A stretch of DNA of 64,000 nt from VXYL01 sp965199915 (GCA_965199915.1 OZ241348.1:2294001-2358000), one strand, 5' to 3'; positions 17,892-28,300 are shown, counted from the stretch's first letter. A program made the numbers and translations. Notes: generated from the letters alone by a model not told the origin.

Positions 17892-19093
17892 GGCGCGCGC
17901 GCAGCTCGCGGGAGGCGGTGGTGGTGCAGCAACTGCTTTCCACGCACCGCGTCTATTCGCCGCTCGACTGGTTGCTGGAGACGAACAGTCTCGACTACGA
18001 CGACTACCGCGCCTGGCGCCGCGGGGAGAAGCCGACGCTGGACGACTTCCTGGTGCATGGGCCGCGCAAGACGCGCACCATGTTGGAACATGCGAACGAT
18101 TGCGCCCAAGCGCTCGACGTGACGGCGGAGACGGTGGCGTTGTACGGCACCGACGAGAACGCCGGCGCGGAGCTCAAGGCCTCGGCCGACGGCAACTTGG
18201 ACCTGCTGCTCCGCACCGAGTTCCGGCTCACCGAGGACCGCCGCCAGCTGGACATCTTTTTCGACACGCCGGACACCTCGGCCTTCAACGACCTGTTCCA
18301 TGCGTTGGCGAGCCGCGAGCCGGTGGTCGCCTCCAAGCGCTTGGAGGCGTTGGCGCGGGTGAACATGCACCACTGGGCGATTGCCGATGCGGCCACATTG
18401 ATCGAAGCCTTGAGCTTGCCGTCGCCCGGCGACGAATCCCAAGGGCGGGAACGGCTGGACATGATGGAACGCCGCTGGCTGCCGGCGGCGTCCGCGGTGC
18501 TGCACGCCCGGGCGCGGGACTTCCTCGCGCCGCTCTGGCGCGCCATCGGCGCGGCGTTGGAGGGCGCGCCGTTCGATACGGCCAGCCCGCGCCGGCACGC
18601 GAGTTGGGCCTACGCCCAAGGCCTCGACTGGCCCAACGCCAAGCGCGTCCTGCGCGCCACGCCGGACCACGTCGACAACCCCGTGCTGCTCGGCCGGCTC
18701 GCCGAGACCGAATGGCGGCTGCGCGACCGCCGCGCCGCCGTGGAGTGCTGGTTCGCGCTCTGCGCCCTGGCGCCCGAGCACTTCGAAACGCTGATCGAGA
18801 ACGCGCGTTTTCCAGATTCCTCCTTGAAGAGGGGCTGGGAGCGCGCCCAGGACGCCGAGGTGGAACCGCCGATCACGCCGCCGTGGTTTCCGGCGTGGAT
18901 GGTTGTCGAGGAGCGCGGCTTCGGCAAGACGTTGGCGCCGCGCGGCGGCGAGAGCGAGCCCGAACGCGCCTTCGACGTGGCCTTGGCGCTCGTTCGCGGC
19001 GGCACGGATCGACAGGACATCGAGAACCGCCGGGCGTTGCAGGCGCTGCACCCCGGCCTGCTGCAACGCTACTTGGACGCGCTCGATCGGTGA
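17885..19093 (+). CDS. conserved-looking protein of unknown function
   Basis: 402 residues, not recognised. The start is GTG 17885, overlapping the previous stop, with GGAGG 4 nt upstream. The protein is mostly helical and acidic, without signal peptide or membrane segments. An early segment DWLLETNSLDYDDYRAWRRG and the later helical pair ETEWRLRDRRAAVECWFALCALAP suggest a helical repeat scaffold. The overlap with the MaoC-like gene suggests co-expression with bioB. Confidence 0.6.
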   Translation: MLRRARSSREAVVVQQLLSTHRVYSPLDWLLETNSLDYDDYRAWRRGEKPTLDDFLVHGPRKTRTMLEHANDCAQALDVTAETVALYGTDENAGAELKASADGNLDLLLRTEFRLTEDRRQLDIFFDTPDTSAFNDLFHALASREPVVASKRLEALARVNMHHWAIADAATLIEALSLPSPGDESQGRERLDMMERRWLPAASAVLHARARDFLAPLWRAIGAALEGAPFDTASPRRHASWAYAQGLDWPNAKRVLRATPDHVDNPVLLGRLAETEWRLRDRRAAVECWFALCALAPEHFETLIENARFPDSSLKRGWERAQDAEVEPPITPPWFPAWMVVEERGFGKTLAPRGGESEPERAFDVALALVRGGTDRQDIENRRALQALHPGLLQRYLDALDR

Positions 19094-19121
19094 CGTCGAT
19101 CAGCGCCCAAGCGCACGAGCC

Positions 19122-20045
19122 TCACGCGCGGCGCCAATCGAACGCCAGCGCCTCGGCCACCGACCGCGCGCCGAGGCGCAACGCCACGAGGCGGTCGAAA
19201 CCAAGCGCCACGCCCGCGCAGGCCGGCAACCCGTGCCGCTGCGCGGCGAGCAGCGCGGCGTCGGGGGCCACGGGCGACAGATCTCGCGCGCGTCGGCGCT
19301 CGGCATCGGCGGTCATGCGCGCCCGCAGCTCGTCCGCGTCCGTGAGCTCGTCGTAGCCGTTGGCGATTTCCAAGCCCCGCACCACCAGCTCGAACCGCGC
19401 CGCCGTGCCGTCCGCGTTGCGGCGGGCAAGCGCCGCCTGCTCGGCGGGATAGGCGGTGATGAAAACGCGCTCGGCGTCCACGCCCGTCACGGCGTGGGCG
19501 ACGAGCAGATCCGCCGCGTCGCCAGCGTCGTCGCCTTGCAGACCCAGGGCGCGGGCTTGGGCGACGATGGCGGGCTTGTCGGCGCCATCCACGCCGAACC
19601 GCTCCCGCAACAACGCGGCGTAGGTGCGGCGTTGGTAGCGCCCGGCCCCCAGCAGCGCGTCCACCAACTCCGCCACTTCGCCCATCAGCCGTTCGGCGTC
19701 GAAGCCGAGGCGGTACCACTCGATGAGCGTGAACTCCGGGTTGTGCCAGCGCCCCGCCTCGCCCCGTCGAAACGCCGGGCCGATTTGGTAGATGGATGGC
19801 GCGCCGGCGGCGAGCAAACGCTTCATGTGGTGTTCGGGCGAGGTTTGCAGCGTGCCGCCATCGGCCAACCGCACGCTGTCGATCGCGGGATCAGTCGTCG
19901 TGTGGCGCCCGACGAGCGGGGTTTGCACTTCCAAGACGTCCCGGACGGCGAAGAAGCCGCGCGCCGCGGCCAGCATCTCGGCGCGGACGCGCAGGGCGCG
20001 CAGGGTGCAGGACGGACGCCACCGAAGGTCCGCGCCCACCGTCAA
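19122..20045 (-). CDS. epmA: EF-P (R)-beta-lysine ligase EpmA
   Basis: Class II lysyl-tRNA synthetase paralogue that attaches (R)-beta-lysine to elongation factor P, 307 residues. It contains only the catalytic core, without the anticodon-binding domain, as expected for EpmA/GenX. Visible class II motifs are VLEVQTPLV, FRRGEAGRWHNPEFTLIEWY and the late GVALGFDRLVALRLGA. The start is TTG 20045, overlapping the efp stop by 4 nt, or GTG 20039. Translational coupling with efp supports a joint role. Confidence 0.9.
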   Translation of the reverse strand: MTVGADLRWRPSCTLRALRVRAEMLAAARGFFAVRDVLEVQTPLVGRHTTTDPAIDSVRLADGGTLQTSPEHHMKRLLAAGAPSIYQIGPAFRRGEAGRWHNPEFTLIEWYRLGFDAERLMGEVAELVDALLGAGRYQRRTYAALLRERFGVDGADKPAIVAQARALGLQGDDAGDAADLLVAHAVTGVDAERVFITAYPAEQAALARRNADGTAARFELVVRGLEIANGYDELTDADELRARMTADAERRRARDLSPVAPDAALLAAQRHGLPACAGVALGFDRLVALRLGARSVAEALAFDWRRA

Positions 20046-20614
20046 CGCTGCACGCGGCTCACATACTCGCCGGTGCGCGTGTCGATGCGCAGCACGTCGC
20101 CGATTTCAACGAAGAGCGGCACCTTGATGGTGGCGCCGGTGGGCAGCGTGGCGGGCTTGGTGGCGCCTTGGGCGGTGTCGCCGCGCACGCCCGGCTCGGT
20201 TTGCGCCACCGCCAATTCCACGAAGTTGGGCGGCGTCACCGCGATCGGGGCGTCGTTCCACAACGTGACCGTGCAGCGCACTTGCTCGTGCAGCCAGTGT
20301 TTCACCTCGCCCACGACCCCTTCGCTGGCCGCCGTTTGATCGTAGCTGCCGTCGGTTTTCATGAAGTGCCAAAACTCGCCGTCGCTGTAGAGGAACTCCA
20401 TCTCCGCCTCCAGCACGTCGGCGGCTTGCATGGCTTCGCCGCTGCGAAACGTGCGTTCCCAAACGCGGCCGGTTTTCAAGTTGCGGAACTTCGCGCGCGT
20501 GAACGCTTGTCCCTTGCCGGGCTTGACGAACTCGCTTTCCAGAATCGAGCACGGGTCGCCCTCGAGGAGCACCTTCAGTCCGGGCCGGAATTCGTTGGTA
20601 GAATAGCTCGCCAC
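20042..20614 (-). CDS. efp: elongation factor P
   Basis: Relieves ribosome stalling at polyproline, 190 residues. I chose the GTG at 20614 because the protein then begins MASYSTNEFRPG, aligning with the E. coli start, with GGAGG about 10 nt upstream; a GTG at 20623 has too little spacing. In this numbering the modified lysine is K34 in VKPGKGQAF, the residue beta-lysylated by EpmA after EpmB makes beta-lysine. All three KOW/OB-like domains appear intact, ending GEYVSRVQR. It is followed by epmA with overlap. Confidence 0.95.
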   Translation of the reverse strand: MASYSTNEFRPGLKVLLEGDPCSILESEFVKPGKGQAFTRAKFRNLKTGRVWERTFRSGEAMQAADVLEAEMEFLYSDGEFWHFMKTDGSYDQTAASEGVVGEVKHWLHEQVRCTVTLWNDAPIAVTPPNFVELAVAQTEPGVRGDTAQGATKPATLPTGATIKVPLFVEIGDVLRIDTRTGEYVSRVQR

Positions 20615-20690
20615 GCCGCTCACGCCTCCTTGGCAATCGCGGCTGCCACGCCGAGCGTTGGGGGCCGCTTAACTCGGTGAAGATGAGCGC

Positions 20691-20718
20691 ATGATACCCG
20701 CGAACGTCAGCCGGACAA
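20691..20718 (-). promoter_or_regulatory. promoter for efp-epmA inside the start of epmB
   Basis: On the minus strand TTGTCC, a 16-nt spacer and TATCAT sit over the first codons of the divergent epmB. Transcription of efp would therefore begin within epmB, tying the two directions together. Confidence 0.5.
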
Positions 20719-21779
20719 GACGCGCCGCGCGTGCCGAGCCAATCTTGGCGAAATCCTCCGCCGCCGAGCCAAGCGAATCGCCCCAAGCGGCGAGCGGGAT
20801 CTGGCCGCCGGACGCTTGGCGACGCGAACTGGCCGCCGCGGTGACGGACGTGCGCGAGCTGCTCGCCGCTGTTAGCGTCTCCGAAAGCCACGTTGCCGCG
20901 CTGCCGGCGGCCGATTTCCCGCTGAAGGTGCCGCGTCCCTACATCGCCCGGATGCGCTTTGGCGACGCCGAGGATCCGCTGCTTCGGCAGGTGTTGCCAA
21001 CGGCGCGCGAGAATCAGCCGGCGCCGATGTACGAGCCGGACCCGCTGCGCGAGGCGCAAGCAAGCGTGGGCGCGGGCGTTCTGCGCAAGTACGCCGGGCG
21101 GGCGCTCGTGATCGCCGCCGGGTCTTGCGCGGTGCATTGCCGCTATTGTTTTCGCCGCCATTTTCCGTACGCCGAGCACAGGCAGGGGCCGAGTTTTCCA
21201 GCCCTTGCCGCGGTTCGGGAGGACGCCAGCATCGCCGAGGTGATTCTGTCCGGCGGCGACCCGTTGCTGCTCACGGATGGACACTTCGCGCGGTTGGCGG
21301 CCGCGGTCGCCGCCATCGATCACGTGGCGACGCTGCGCATCCACACGCGGCTGCCGGTCGTGATTCCGCAGCGCGTCACCGCGGCGTTGCTGCAAACCTT
21401 GGCGCAAACGCGCCCGCGCGTGGTGATCGTGCTGCACTTCAACCACGCGCGCGAGGTGGACGCGGACTGCGCCGCCGCGCTGGCCGCGTTGTCCGGCTTC
21501 ACGCTGCTCAACCAAAGCGTGCTGTTGCGCGGCGTCAACGACGACGCCGCCAGCCTCGCCGCGCTCTCGGAACGGCTGTTCGCCGCCGGCGTGCTGCCGT
21601 ACTACCTGCACATGCCGGACGCGGTTGCCGGCACCGCGCACTTCGACGTGGCGGAGGAGCGGGCGCTCGCCATCCACCGCGACTTGGCGGCGCGTCTGCC
21701 GGGGTATCTGGTGCCGCGCTTGGTGCGCGAGATCGCCGGGGCGGCGGCGAAGCAGAACGTCGCGGCAACCGCGCTGTGA
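20691..21779 (+). CDS. epmB: EF-P (R)-beta-lysine-forming aminomutase EpmB
   Basis: Radical-SAM, PLP-dependent lysine 2,3-aminomutase homologue (YjeK) that supplies (R)-beta-lysine for EF-P, 362 residues. The cluster motif is C146-AVHC150-RYC153. VILSGGDPLLLTD and the VLLRGVNDD segment are typical of the family. The C-terminus carries PYYLHMPDAVAGTAHFDV, where the PLP lysine seen in full aminomutases is hard to assign. It is divergent from efp-epmA; the hydroxylase gene epmC is not in the window. Its stop overlaps the next gene start. Confidence 0.92.
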   Translation: MIPANVSRTRRAARAEPILAKSSAAEPSESPQAASGIWPPDAWRRELAAAVTDVRELLAAVSVSESHVAALPAADFPLKVPRPYIARMRFGDAEDPLLRQVLPTARENQPAPMYEPDPLREAQASVGAGVLRKYAGRALVIAAGSCAVHCRYCFRRHFPYAEHRQGPSFPALAAVREDASIAEVILSGGDPLLLTDGHFARLAAAVAAIDHVATLRIHTRLPVVIPQRVTAALLQTLAQTRPRVVIVLHFNHAREVDADCAAALAALSGFTLLNQSVLLRGVNDDAASLAALSERLFAAGVLPYYLHMPDAVAGTAHFDVAEERALAIHRDLAARLPGYLVPRLVREIAGAAAKQNVAATAL

Positions 21780-22963
21780 ACGCTTCGCCGCGGTGGTGGC
21801 GCCGGCGGTTCGCCGTGCCAATGGCGGCGACCGCCGGCTATCTGGCCGCCGGCGCGGCCGCCTTGCTCGCTGGATGGGCATTGGAGACGGAACGACGGGC
21901 GAGCGAGCAGGCGCGGTTCGGCACCGCTTTGGCGGCGCAGTTGGCGGCGCGCGCCGAAGAACCTCTGCTGCGGCAAGACCGCGTGAGTTTGGGCGTCGCG
22001 ACCAACCGGGTGGCGGCGCGGGCCGAGGTGCGGCAGGTCGCCATCCACACGATGGACGGACGCCCGTTCGTCATCGCGGGTGAACCGCCGGGGCCCGGGG
22101 CCACGGTGTTTGTCGAGCCCGTGGAGGTGGCGGACGAGGTGGCCGCGGAAGTGCGCGTCGCTCTGAACGACGAGGCGTTCGGAACGCCCTTCACACGCAC
22201 GCTAGCGATTGCTTGGCCGTTCTGGGCGGTTGGCCTGACCGCCACCTTGGCCTTGGCGTTGTTTGGAGGACGGGCGTTCGCGTGGTGGCGGGGGGCGACG
22301 CAAGCGCCAGACGCGCGGACCGCCGCCCCGCCCGCGGCGGCAACCGTCGAACCACCCGCTGGCGCCACCCTCGTGGTGGCCAACTTGTTCGCCGATGCGG
22401 CGACGCTCCAAGGCGGACCGGCCGATGCTCTGGCCGCGGCGGCGAACATCGCCGAGCGGGTCGCGAGCGTCTACGGCGCACAAGCCGCGACGCTGCCCGG
22501 CACCGGCTGCGCGTTGACGTTCCGCGACGACGCGGGGCCGGACCGGCACTTCAACGCGGTGTGCGCCACGCTGCTGCTGCGTCGCTTGCTGGAACTTTGG
22601 CAGCCCGCGGCCGCTCCGCAAGGCGAGGGAGAAGCCCGCGGACACCTGTTTCGATACGCCGTGGACCACTTCGCGGGGGCGGTGCCGGTGCCGTCGGAAC
22701 TACCCGGCGCCGAAGCCGCGAGCGAGGTGCTGTTGCTCTCGTCGTTCGTCCACAACGGTGAAATCGTCATCGGCGAGTCCGCCTTGGCGTTGACCGGGGC
22801 GGAGCGGTTGGTCGTCGAGCCGCTCGACAACCCCGCCGCCGCCGCGCTGACCACCGCCGCAATTCCCGGCGGCCTGGTGCGTGGCGTGGCGGAGGGCTAC
22901 GAGCAGTTGCTCGACGCCCAAGCCGGCGAGATAGGCGCCGCGCTTGGTTTGCCAGTCGCGTAG
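21776..22963 (+). CDS. membrane protein with two helices flanking a periplasmic domain
   Basis: 395 residues from a GTG at 21776 overlapping the epmB stop. The first transmembrane helix (AATAGYLAAGAAALLAGWAL) is followed by a periplasmic stretch of about 110 residues rich in VAARAEVRQVAIHTMDG. A second helix (WPFWAVGLTATLALALFGG) and a cytoplasmic domain with FADAATL..GPADALAAAANIAERVASVYG follow. The plan is reminiscent of the AhpA/YtjB-like membrane proteins of gammaproteobacteria. No catalytic motif is seen and the function is unknown. Confidence 0.6.
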   Translation: MNASPRWWRRRFAVPMAATAGYLAAGAAALLAGWALETERRASEQARFGTALAAQLAARAEEPLLRQDRVSLGVATNRVAARAEVRQVAIHTMDGRPFVIAGEPPGPGATVFVEPVEVADEVAAEVRVALNDEAFGTPFTRTLAIAWPFWAVGLTATLALALFGGRAFAWWRGATQAPDARTAAPPAAATVEPPAGATLVVANLFADAATLQGGPADALAAAANIAERVASVYGAQAATLPGTGCALTFRDDAGPDRHFNAVCATLLLRRLLELWQPAAAPQGEGEARGHLFRYAVDHFAGAVPVPSELPGAEAASEVLLLSSFVHNGEIVIGESALALTGAERLVVEPLDNPAAAALTTAAIPGGLVRGVAEGYEQLLDAQAGEIGAALGLPVA

Positions 22964-22995
22964 CCGCCGAATTGGCCACCAAGGCGATTCCGCGT

Positions 22996-24027
22996 TCAGC
23001 CTAGCTGCGGCCACGTGTCGCTTAGGCGGTAGCCGCGCGGCCACGGGTCTTCCGGGTTCAGCGTGTGCTGGTGCGTGCCCGTGATCCAGGCGCGGCCGCT
23101 CAGCGAGGGCACGACGGCGTCGCGTTCGCCCACGCGCGCGAGCGACTCGATGCGGCAGTGGAATCGCGAGCCAAGCAGCGAGAGCCCGACGAACGGCTGA
23201 CCGGCGGCGATGGCGCCGCGCGCGTGCAGCACCGCGAGTCGCGCCGAGCAACCCGTGCCGCATGGTGATCGGTCGATTTTTCCGGGGCGAATCGCCACCG
23301 CGCTCGCGCCGGTCATCACCCCGTCGCGCAGCTGTACCGGCGCCGTCATTTGGCAGAACGAGATGTGCGTCCAGTCCGTGTTGCCGGGATGGGTGAAGCC
23401 GAGCTGCTCGTTCGCCGCCCGGGTGATGCGAACGCCGGTGTTGGCGATGTCGCGCGCTTCGTCCGGGCGCAGCGAGAAGCCGAGCGCGCGCGCGTCGGCG
23501 ACCACAAAGCTGTCGCCGCCATAGGCCGTGTCCACCGACAGCGTGCCGATTCCCTCCACCTCGATGGCGGCTTCCAATCGGTCGATGAACGAGGGCACGT
23601 TGCGCACGCGCACGCGCTCGACCCGCCCGCCGCGGCACTTGGCCGCCACCTCGATCAGGCCGCCGGGCGCTTCCAGCGTCAGCCGCGTTTCGGGCTCGCG
23701 CATGGACAGAATCCCCGTCTCGAGCAGCACGGTGGCAACGCACAGGCTGTTGGAACCGGACATGGGCGGCGTGTCCGCCGGCTCCATGATGATGAAACCC
23801 ATCTGCGCGTTCGGGTGTTTCGGCGGCACCAGCAGGTTGACGTGTCGGAACACGCCGCCGCGCGGTTCGTTCAGCACGAAGTCGCGCAGCTGGCCATCCT
23901 GGGCGATGAAACGCGACTGTTCCCACAGCGTGGCTCCGGGCGGCGGCGCGACGCCGCCAACGATGACATCGCCCACTTCCCCCTCGGCATGGGCGCTCAC
24001 GACATGGATCACCTTGGCGGAGCGCAC
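22996..24027 (-). CDS. proline racemase superfamily protein, Ser/Cys type: probable 4-hydroxyproline epimerase
   Basis: 343 residues, starting at a GTG within the end of the dehydrogenase gene. In the proline racemase fold the two catalytic positions are normally cysteines. Here the first is serine (S90 in PPMSGSNSLC) and the second is cysteine (C256 in SPCGTGC). Known Cys/Cys members are proline racemases or 4-hydroxyproline epimerases, and Thr/Cys members are trans-3-hydroxy-L-proline dehydratases. Ser/Cys members have been linked to 4-hydroxyproline epimerase and, in some cases, 3-hydroxyproline dehydratase activity. The protein should therefore act on a hydroxyproline, and plain proline racemisation is unlikely. 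Confidence 0.8.
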   Translation of the reverse strand: MRSAKVIHVVSAHAEGEVGDVIVGGVAPPPGATLWEQSRFIAQDGQLRDFVLNEPRGGVFRHVNLLVPPKHPNAQMGFIIMEPADTPPMSGSNSLCVATVLLETGILSMREPETRLTLEAPGGLIEVAAKCRGGRVERVRVRNVPSFIDRLEAAIEVEGIGTLSVDTAYGGDSFVVADARALGFSLRPDEARDIANTGVRITRAANEQLGFTHPGNTDWTHISFCQMTAPVQLRDGVMTGASAVAIRPGKIDRSPCGTGCSARLAVLHARGAIAAGQPFVGLSLLGSRFHCRIESLARVGERDAVVPSLSGRAWITGTHQHTLNPEDPWPRGYRLSDTWPQLG

Positions 24028-25061
24028 GCGGCTTCTCTCAAGCGTTGGCGCACCAGCGCGTCCGCAACGTCCGACTCCAGTTCCCCGGTGCGCTGCGCCT
24101 CGTCAAAGATGCTTTCGAGGCGCGGCCCGATTTCGCGCACCTTGTCCGCAAACCCGTCGCTGCCGAGGTAGTCGAGGCCGGCGCTGATCACGCCGCCGGC
24201 GTTCACAACGTAGTCCGGCGCGTACAACACGCCGTGTTGCTTCAACAGCCGCACGGCCTCGTGGTCGGCGAGCTGGTTGTTGGCCGCGCCGACGACGGCG
24301 CGGGCGCGCATTTCGCTGGCCACGCGACTGGTGATGGCGCCGCCCAAGGCGCACGGCGCCACGATGTCCACATCGGCGACAAGCGCGCGCTCCACCGCCA
24401 CCGCGGAGGCGGCGAAACGCTCGGTGGCGAGCGTGGCTCTGGCGTCGTCAATGTCCGCCACGGACAGCACGGCGCCGGCGTCCCGCAGCAGCTTGCAAAG
24501 CGGCATGCCGACCTTGCCCAGCCCCTGCACCGCTACGCGCACGCCGGCCAGGTCCGCGAAACCGAGCCGTCGGGCGACCACCTCAATGGCCGTGAAGACG
24601 CCGTGCGCCGTGCGCGGACCGGTTTCGCTGTCGCCGCGCACGCCGGCGATGTGCCGCGTGCGGCGGCCGGCGGTGATCAAATCTTGAGCGCCCATGCCGA
24701 CATCCGCCGCAGCGACGTACTCGCCCCCCAAGTCTTCGATCCACTCTCCGAGTTTGACCAGCTCCGCCTCGGTGACCGGAAGCGCCGGGGGGCCACTCGC
24801 GCGGCCGTTCTTTCCCGCGCCCGGCGCCGCGATGACGCTCTTGCCGCCGCCGAAGGGAATGCCGGCCAAGGCGTTCTTGGCGGTCATGCCACGCGCCAAG
24901 CGGACGACATCCGCAAGCGCGTCGCTCTCGTCGGCGTAGGCCCAGCGCCGAACGCCGCCCAAGGCGGGACCGAGGGTGAGATCGTGCAGGGCGAAAACAG
25001 CGAACAACCCCGTCTTCGAATCGCTGCGCATCTCGATGCGGTGAAAATCGCGCAAGCGCAT
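24009..25061 (-). CDS. Glu/Leu/Phe/Val dehydrogenase family protein (leucine dehydrogenase-like)
   Basis: NAD-dependent oxidative deaminase of branched-chain or aromatic amino acids, 350 residues. The ATG at 25061 has GAGG 7 nt upstream. LGPALGGVR, the catalytic lysine in GGGKSVI, DVGMGAQD, the nucleotide-binding VAVQGLGKVGMPL and the late YAPDYVVNAGGVI match the leucine/phenylalanine dehydrogenase subgroup. The gene overlaps the hydroxyproline epimerase by 19 nt, so both are probably used in amino-acid catabolism. Confidence 0.85.
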   Translation of the reverse strand: MRLRDFHRIEMRSDSKTGLFAVFALHDLTLGPALGGVRRWAYADESDALADVVRLARGMTAKNALAGIPFGGGKSVIAAPGAGKNGRASGPPALPVTEAELVKLGEWIEDLGGEYVAAADVGMGAQDLITAGRRTRHIAGVRGDSETGPRTAHGVFTAIEVVARRLGFADLAGVRVAVQGLGKVGMPLCKLLRDAGAVLSVADIDDARATLATERFAASAVAVERALVADVDIVAPCALGGAITSRVASEMRARAVVGAANNQLADHEAVRLLKQHGVLYAPDYVVNAGGVISAGLDYLGSDGFADKVREIGPRLESIFDEAQRTGELESDVADALVRQRLREAACAPPR

Positions 25062-25380
25062 GGGCAAACCTCGTCTGTGTGCGGTGCGGAAAGTTGGAAG
25101 TTGCGCGACCGTATAGCAGCGCGGATGTGCGGCGAATTGTAGCTCGGTGGTCGTTCCCGCAGCCACCGCGATGCCGTCGGATCGTCGCGGATTGGGACGT
25201 CGGGGGCGCGCTGTCAGCGCGAAGTGAAGATTCCAGAAGAATCCCACGCGATATCGGGCTGCGACGTTTGGCGGGCCGCCATCCGTCGTGAGCGGTGGCT
25301 GACCTGCGATTTGCCGGTGCCGCGGCGGTCCGGATGCTGTAGCGCCGACTCGACCGGAAGCGTCGCGCGCCGCCGCGGCG
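25062..25380. other. intergenic region without a gene
   Basis: 319 bases between two minus-strand genes. No reading frame with coding character is seen. A TATACG on the minus strand (25110-25115) may be the -10 of the dehydrogenase promoter, without a good -35. A GC-rich stretch close to 25360-25380 could end transcription of the giant gene, but no T-run is present. Confidence 0.4.
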
Positions 25381-28300
25381 CTACCGCCGGCCCGGCGTGG
25401 AGAGGTTGCTCAGGGCGCCCTCCGCGTCCTCCACCAAGCTCATCACCGCGAGCGGGGCGTCCGAGGACACCGTCAGACGCCACTTGCCCGCGCCGTCGCC
25501 GAGGGAACCCTCGAAGCCGGCGCCGCCGGACTCCAGCTCCGCCGCCGACAACCACAGCGCCTCGCCGGCGGGAACCGTCACGCGCACCGCGCCGCCGGCG
25601 CGTCCAGCGTCGTCCACGCCCCCGATGGTCGCCGCCGCGTCCTCCGCGCCGTCGTTCACCAACCGCAGCAGGCTCCGCTGCGCCCGGTTCGAGCCCGGAT
25701 TGAACATCGACACCCGCGCGACGCCGCCCGAACGCGGCGCCGCCTCCAAGAGCCCGGTCGCGTAGCCGCCGGCGCCCACCGCGCGGGCGTGGACTCGCGC
25801 TCCGAACTGCGCGCGCAGATCCAAGCGCCACGAACCCCGCGTCGGCGCCCCAACGCCCTCCGCCAGCGGCCCGCCGCCCTCCTCCAGGTCGCGCGAGTCG
25901 AACTCCGCCGCCGCGAACGCCTCCAGCGCCAGCGCAACCGGCCCGGCGGAAACCCCGGCGTCGTCCACCGCCGTCACCAGCACCTCGCCCGCCGCCGCGC
26001 CCAGGTTCCACACCCGCGCCACGCCGACGCGCCCGGCCGCCGACGCCGGCGGAAACAGCGGCACCCGCGCCACGACCCCCGGCCCCAGCGCCGCCGCCGG
26101 CCCCGACAGGTTCCCCGTGCGGCCGCCGTCGCCAACCGCCAGCGCCTGCGCCGCAAGCGGCCACGGCGCGGTCAGCTCCAAGCGCCAGTTCCCCGCGCCG
26201 CGGCCGAGGCCGCGCCCCGAACCCATGCGCCAGCGCTCAAGCTCCGAGGCCGTCACCGTCACCGCCCGCCCCGCCGGCGCGACCAGCCCGGTCGCCAAGC
26301 GCCCGACCCCGGCCTCGTCCACGCCCCACGCGTACGCCATCGCGTCGGACCCGGTCGGGTTCGAGACCCGCAGCGCGCCCGCCGGCGAACGCTCCCGGCC
26401 CGCCGGCAGGAACGCCGCCCGCAACGTTGCGCCAACCCGCGGCAGACCGTCGTGCAGCGCCGACGGCGGGCCGCCGGACGCCCGCAGGAACGTCTGCGCC
26501 TCCAAGTCCAGCGTCGACAGGACCTCCAGGCGCCAGCCCCCGGCCGTCGGCGCCCCCAGGCCGTCCGCCAGACCCTTCGCCGCGTTGCCGAACTCCAGAT
26601 CCGCCGAGTTGAAGTGCGCCGTCCGCCCCGTGCCGATGGACAGCCGCGCCGGGCCGAACCGCTCCCCGGCGTCGTCAACACCCCACACCAGCGCCTCCCC
26701 GGCAACGTCCGAGCGGTTGATCAGGCGCATGAACGAACGCCGCCCCGAAGCGTCCCCGGACGCCGCGAACCACGGCGCCGGCAGCCCCGCCAGCACCGTC
26801 GCCCCGCGCTCCCGCAGCGCCGGAACGTGCTCCCGGATCGACGCCTCCGACAGCGGGTTGCCGCGCAGTCCCGCCACGTCGCCAGCCGCCAGACCGTCGT
26901 TCGCCGCCAGCGGACCCGCGTCCGACACCCGGTTCGAGCCCAAGCGCAGACGCTCCAGCGCCCCCAGCCGGCGCAGCGGCACGACGTCCGACACCGCGTT
27001 GCGCTCCAAGTCCAGCCACTCCAGCGCCCGCATCCCGCGCAGCGGCCCCACGTCCGCCACCGCGTTGTCCGCGAGCCACAGCCGCTCCAGACCGGTCAGG
27101 CACGACAGCTCCGAGAGGTCCGAAAGCCCCGAAGCCGCGAGCCACAGCCGCTTCAACTCCCGCAGCGCGCACAGCGGCGACAGTCCGGCCAGCGGGTTGC
27201 CGCTCAGCGACAACTCCTCCAGCGACTCCAGAAACACCACCGGCGCCAGGTCCGACACCGCGTTGCCGTCCAGAAACAGCGACCGCAACCCGGCCATCTC
27301 CCGCAGCGGCGACAGGTCCGACACTTGGTTCCCCGACAGCAGCAGCGTCTCCAAGCGCGTCAGACCCGACAACTCCGACAGGTCCGACACCGCGTTGTCC
27401 GACAGGTCCAAGTGCTCCAGCAGCCGCAGCCCCGACAACTCCGAGAGGTCCGACACCGCGTTGCCGCCCAGCTCCAAGCGCCGCAGGTTCGACGCCGCCG
27501 ACAGCCCCGCCAGGCTCGTCACCCCGGACCACGGCGCGCTCAGACTCGAAAGCGCCAGCAGATGCCCCTCCGTCAACGACGACGCATCCACGCCCAGCGC
27601 CCGCGCCACCGCCTCCCGCAGCGCCGCGTCCGGAACCACCGCCGGCGGCCCCGCGTCCACGTCCACGTCCGCGACCACCGCCACCGGGAACGTCAGCGCC
27701 GCCGTCGCCCCGGCGCCGTCTCGCGCCGTCACGGTCGCCGTCCACGTTCCCACCTCCGACGGCGTCCCGCACACCGAGCGCGCCAGCCCGCAGTTTCCCC
27801 GCCCGTCCGCGTCGAACCACAGCCCGGGCGGCAGGCCGCGCGCCGAATAGCGCACCGTCCCCTGGCCGCCCGCCGCCGCCGGAACCTGGAACGGCGTGAT
27901 GGATCTGCCGACCGCGAAGCTCCTGCCCGACACGCTGGACGCGAAGGCGAGAACGCCCGCGAACTGCTCCGTCACGTCGAAGCCGCCCCACTTCAACGAC
28001 GGATACTGGCTCGACGTGCCGAAGTGCCACGGGTCGTCCGGACCGCCGTCGCCGTCCAAGTCGATGTTCCAGTTCGCGTAGATGCCGGTGTAGCCGGTGG
28101 GCCGCTGCAGGTCGGCCGTGCTCTGGCCGGTGCCGCCGCGGCTCCCCATCTGGCCCGTGGCCTCCGTGTCGTAGTAGCTTGCCGTGGCCCTCGCCCCACT
28201 GAATACGCCTTGGCCGACAAGTCCGCCAGCCAAACCCGGGCCGCCGGAGACCGGGCCCGCCGCCCAGCTGTTGTCGATGGTTACCGATCCCGAAACACCG

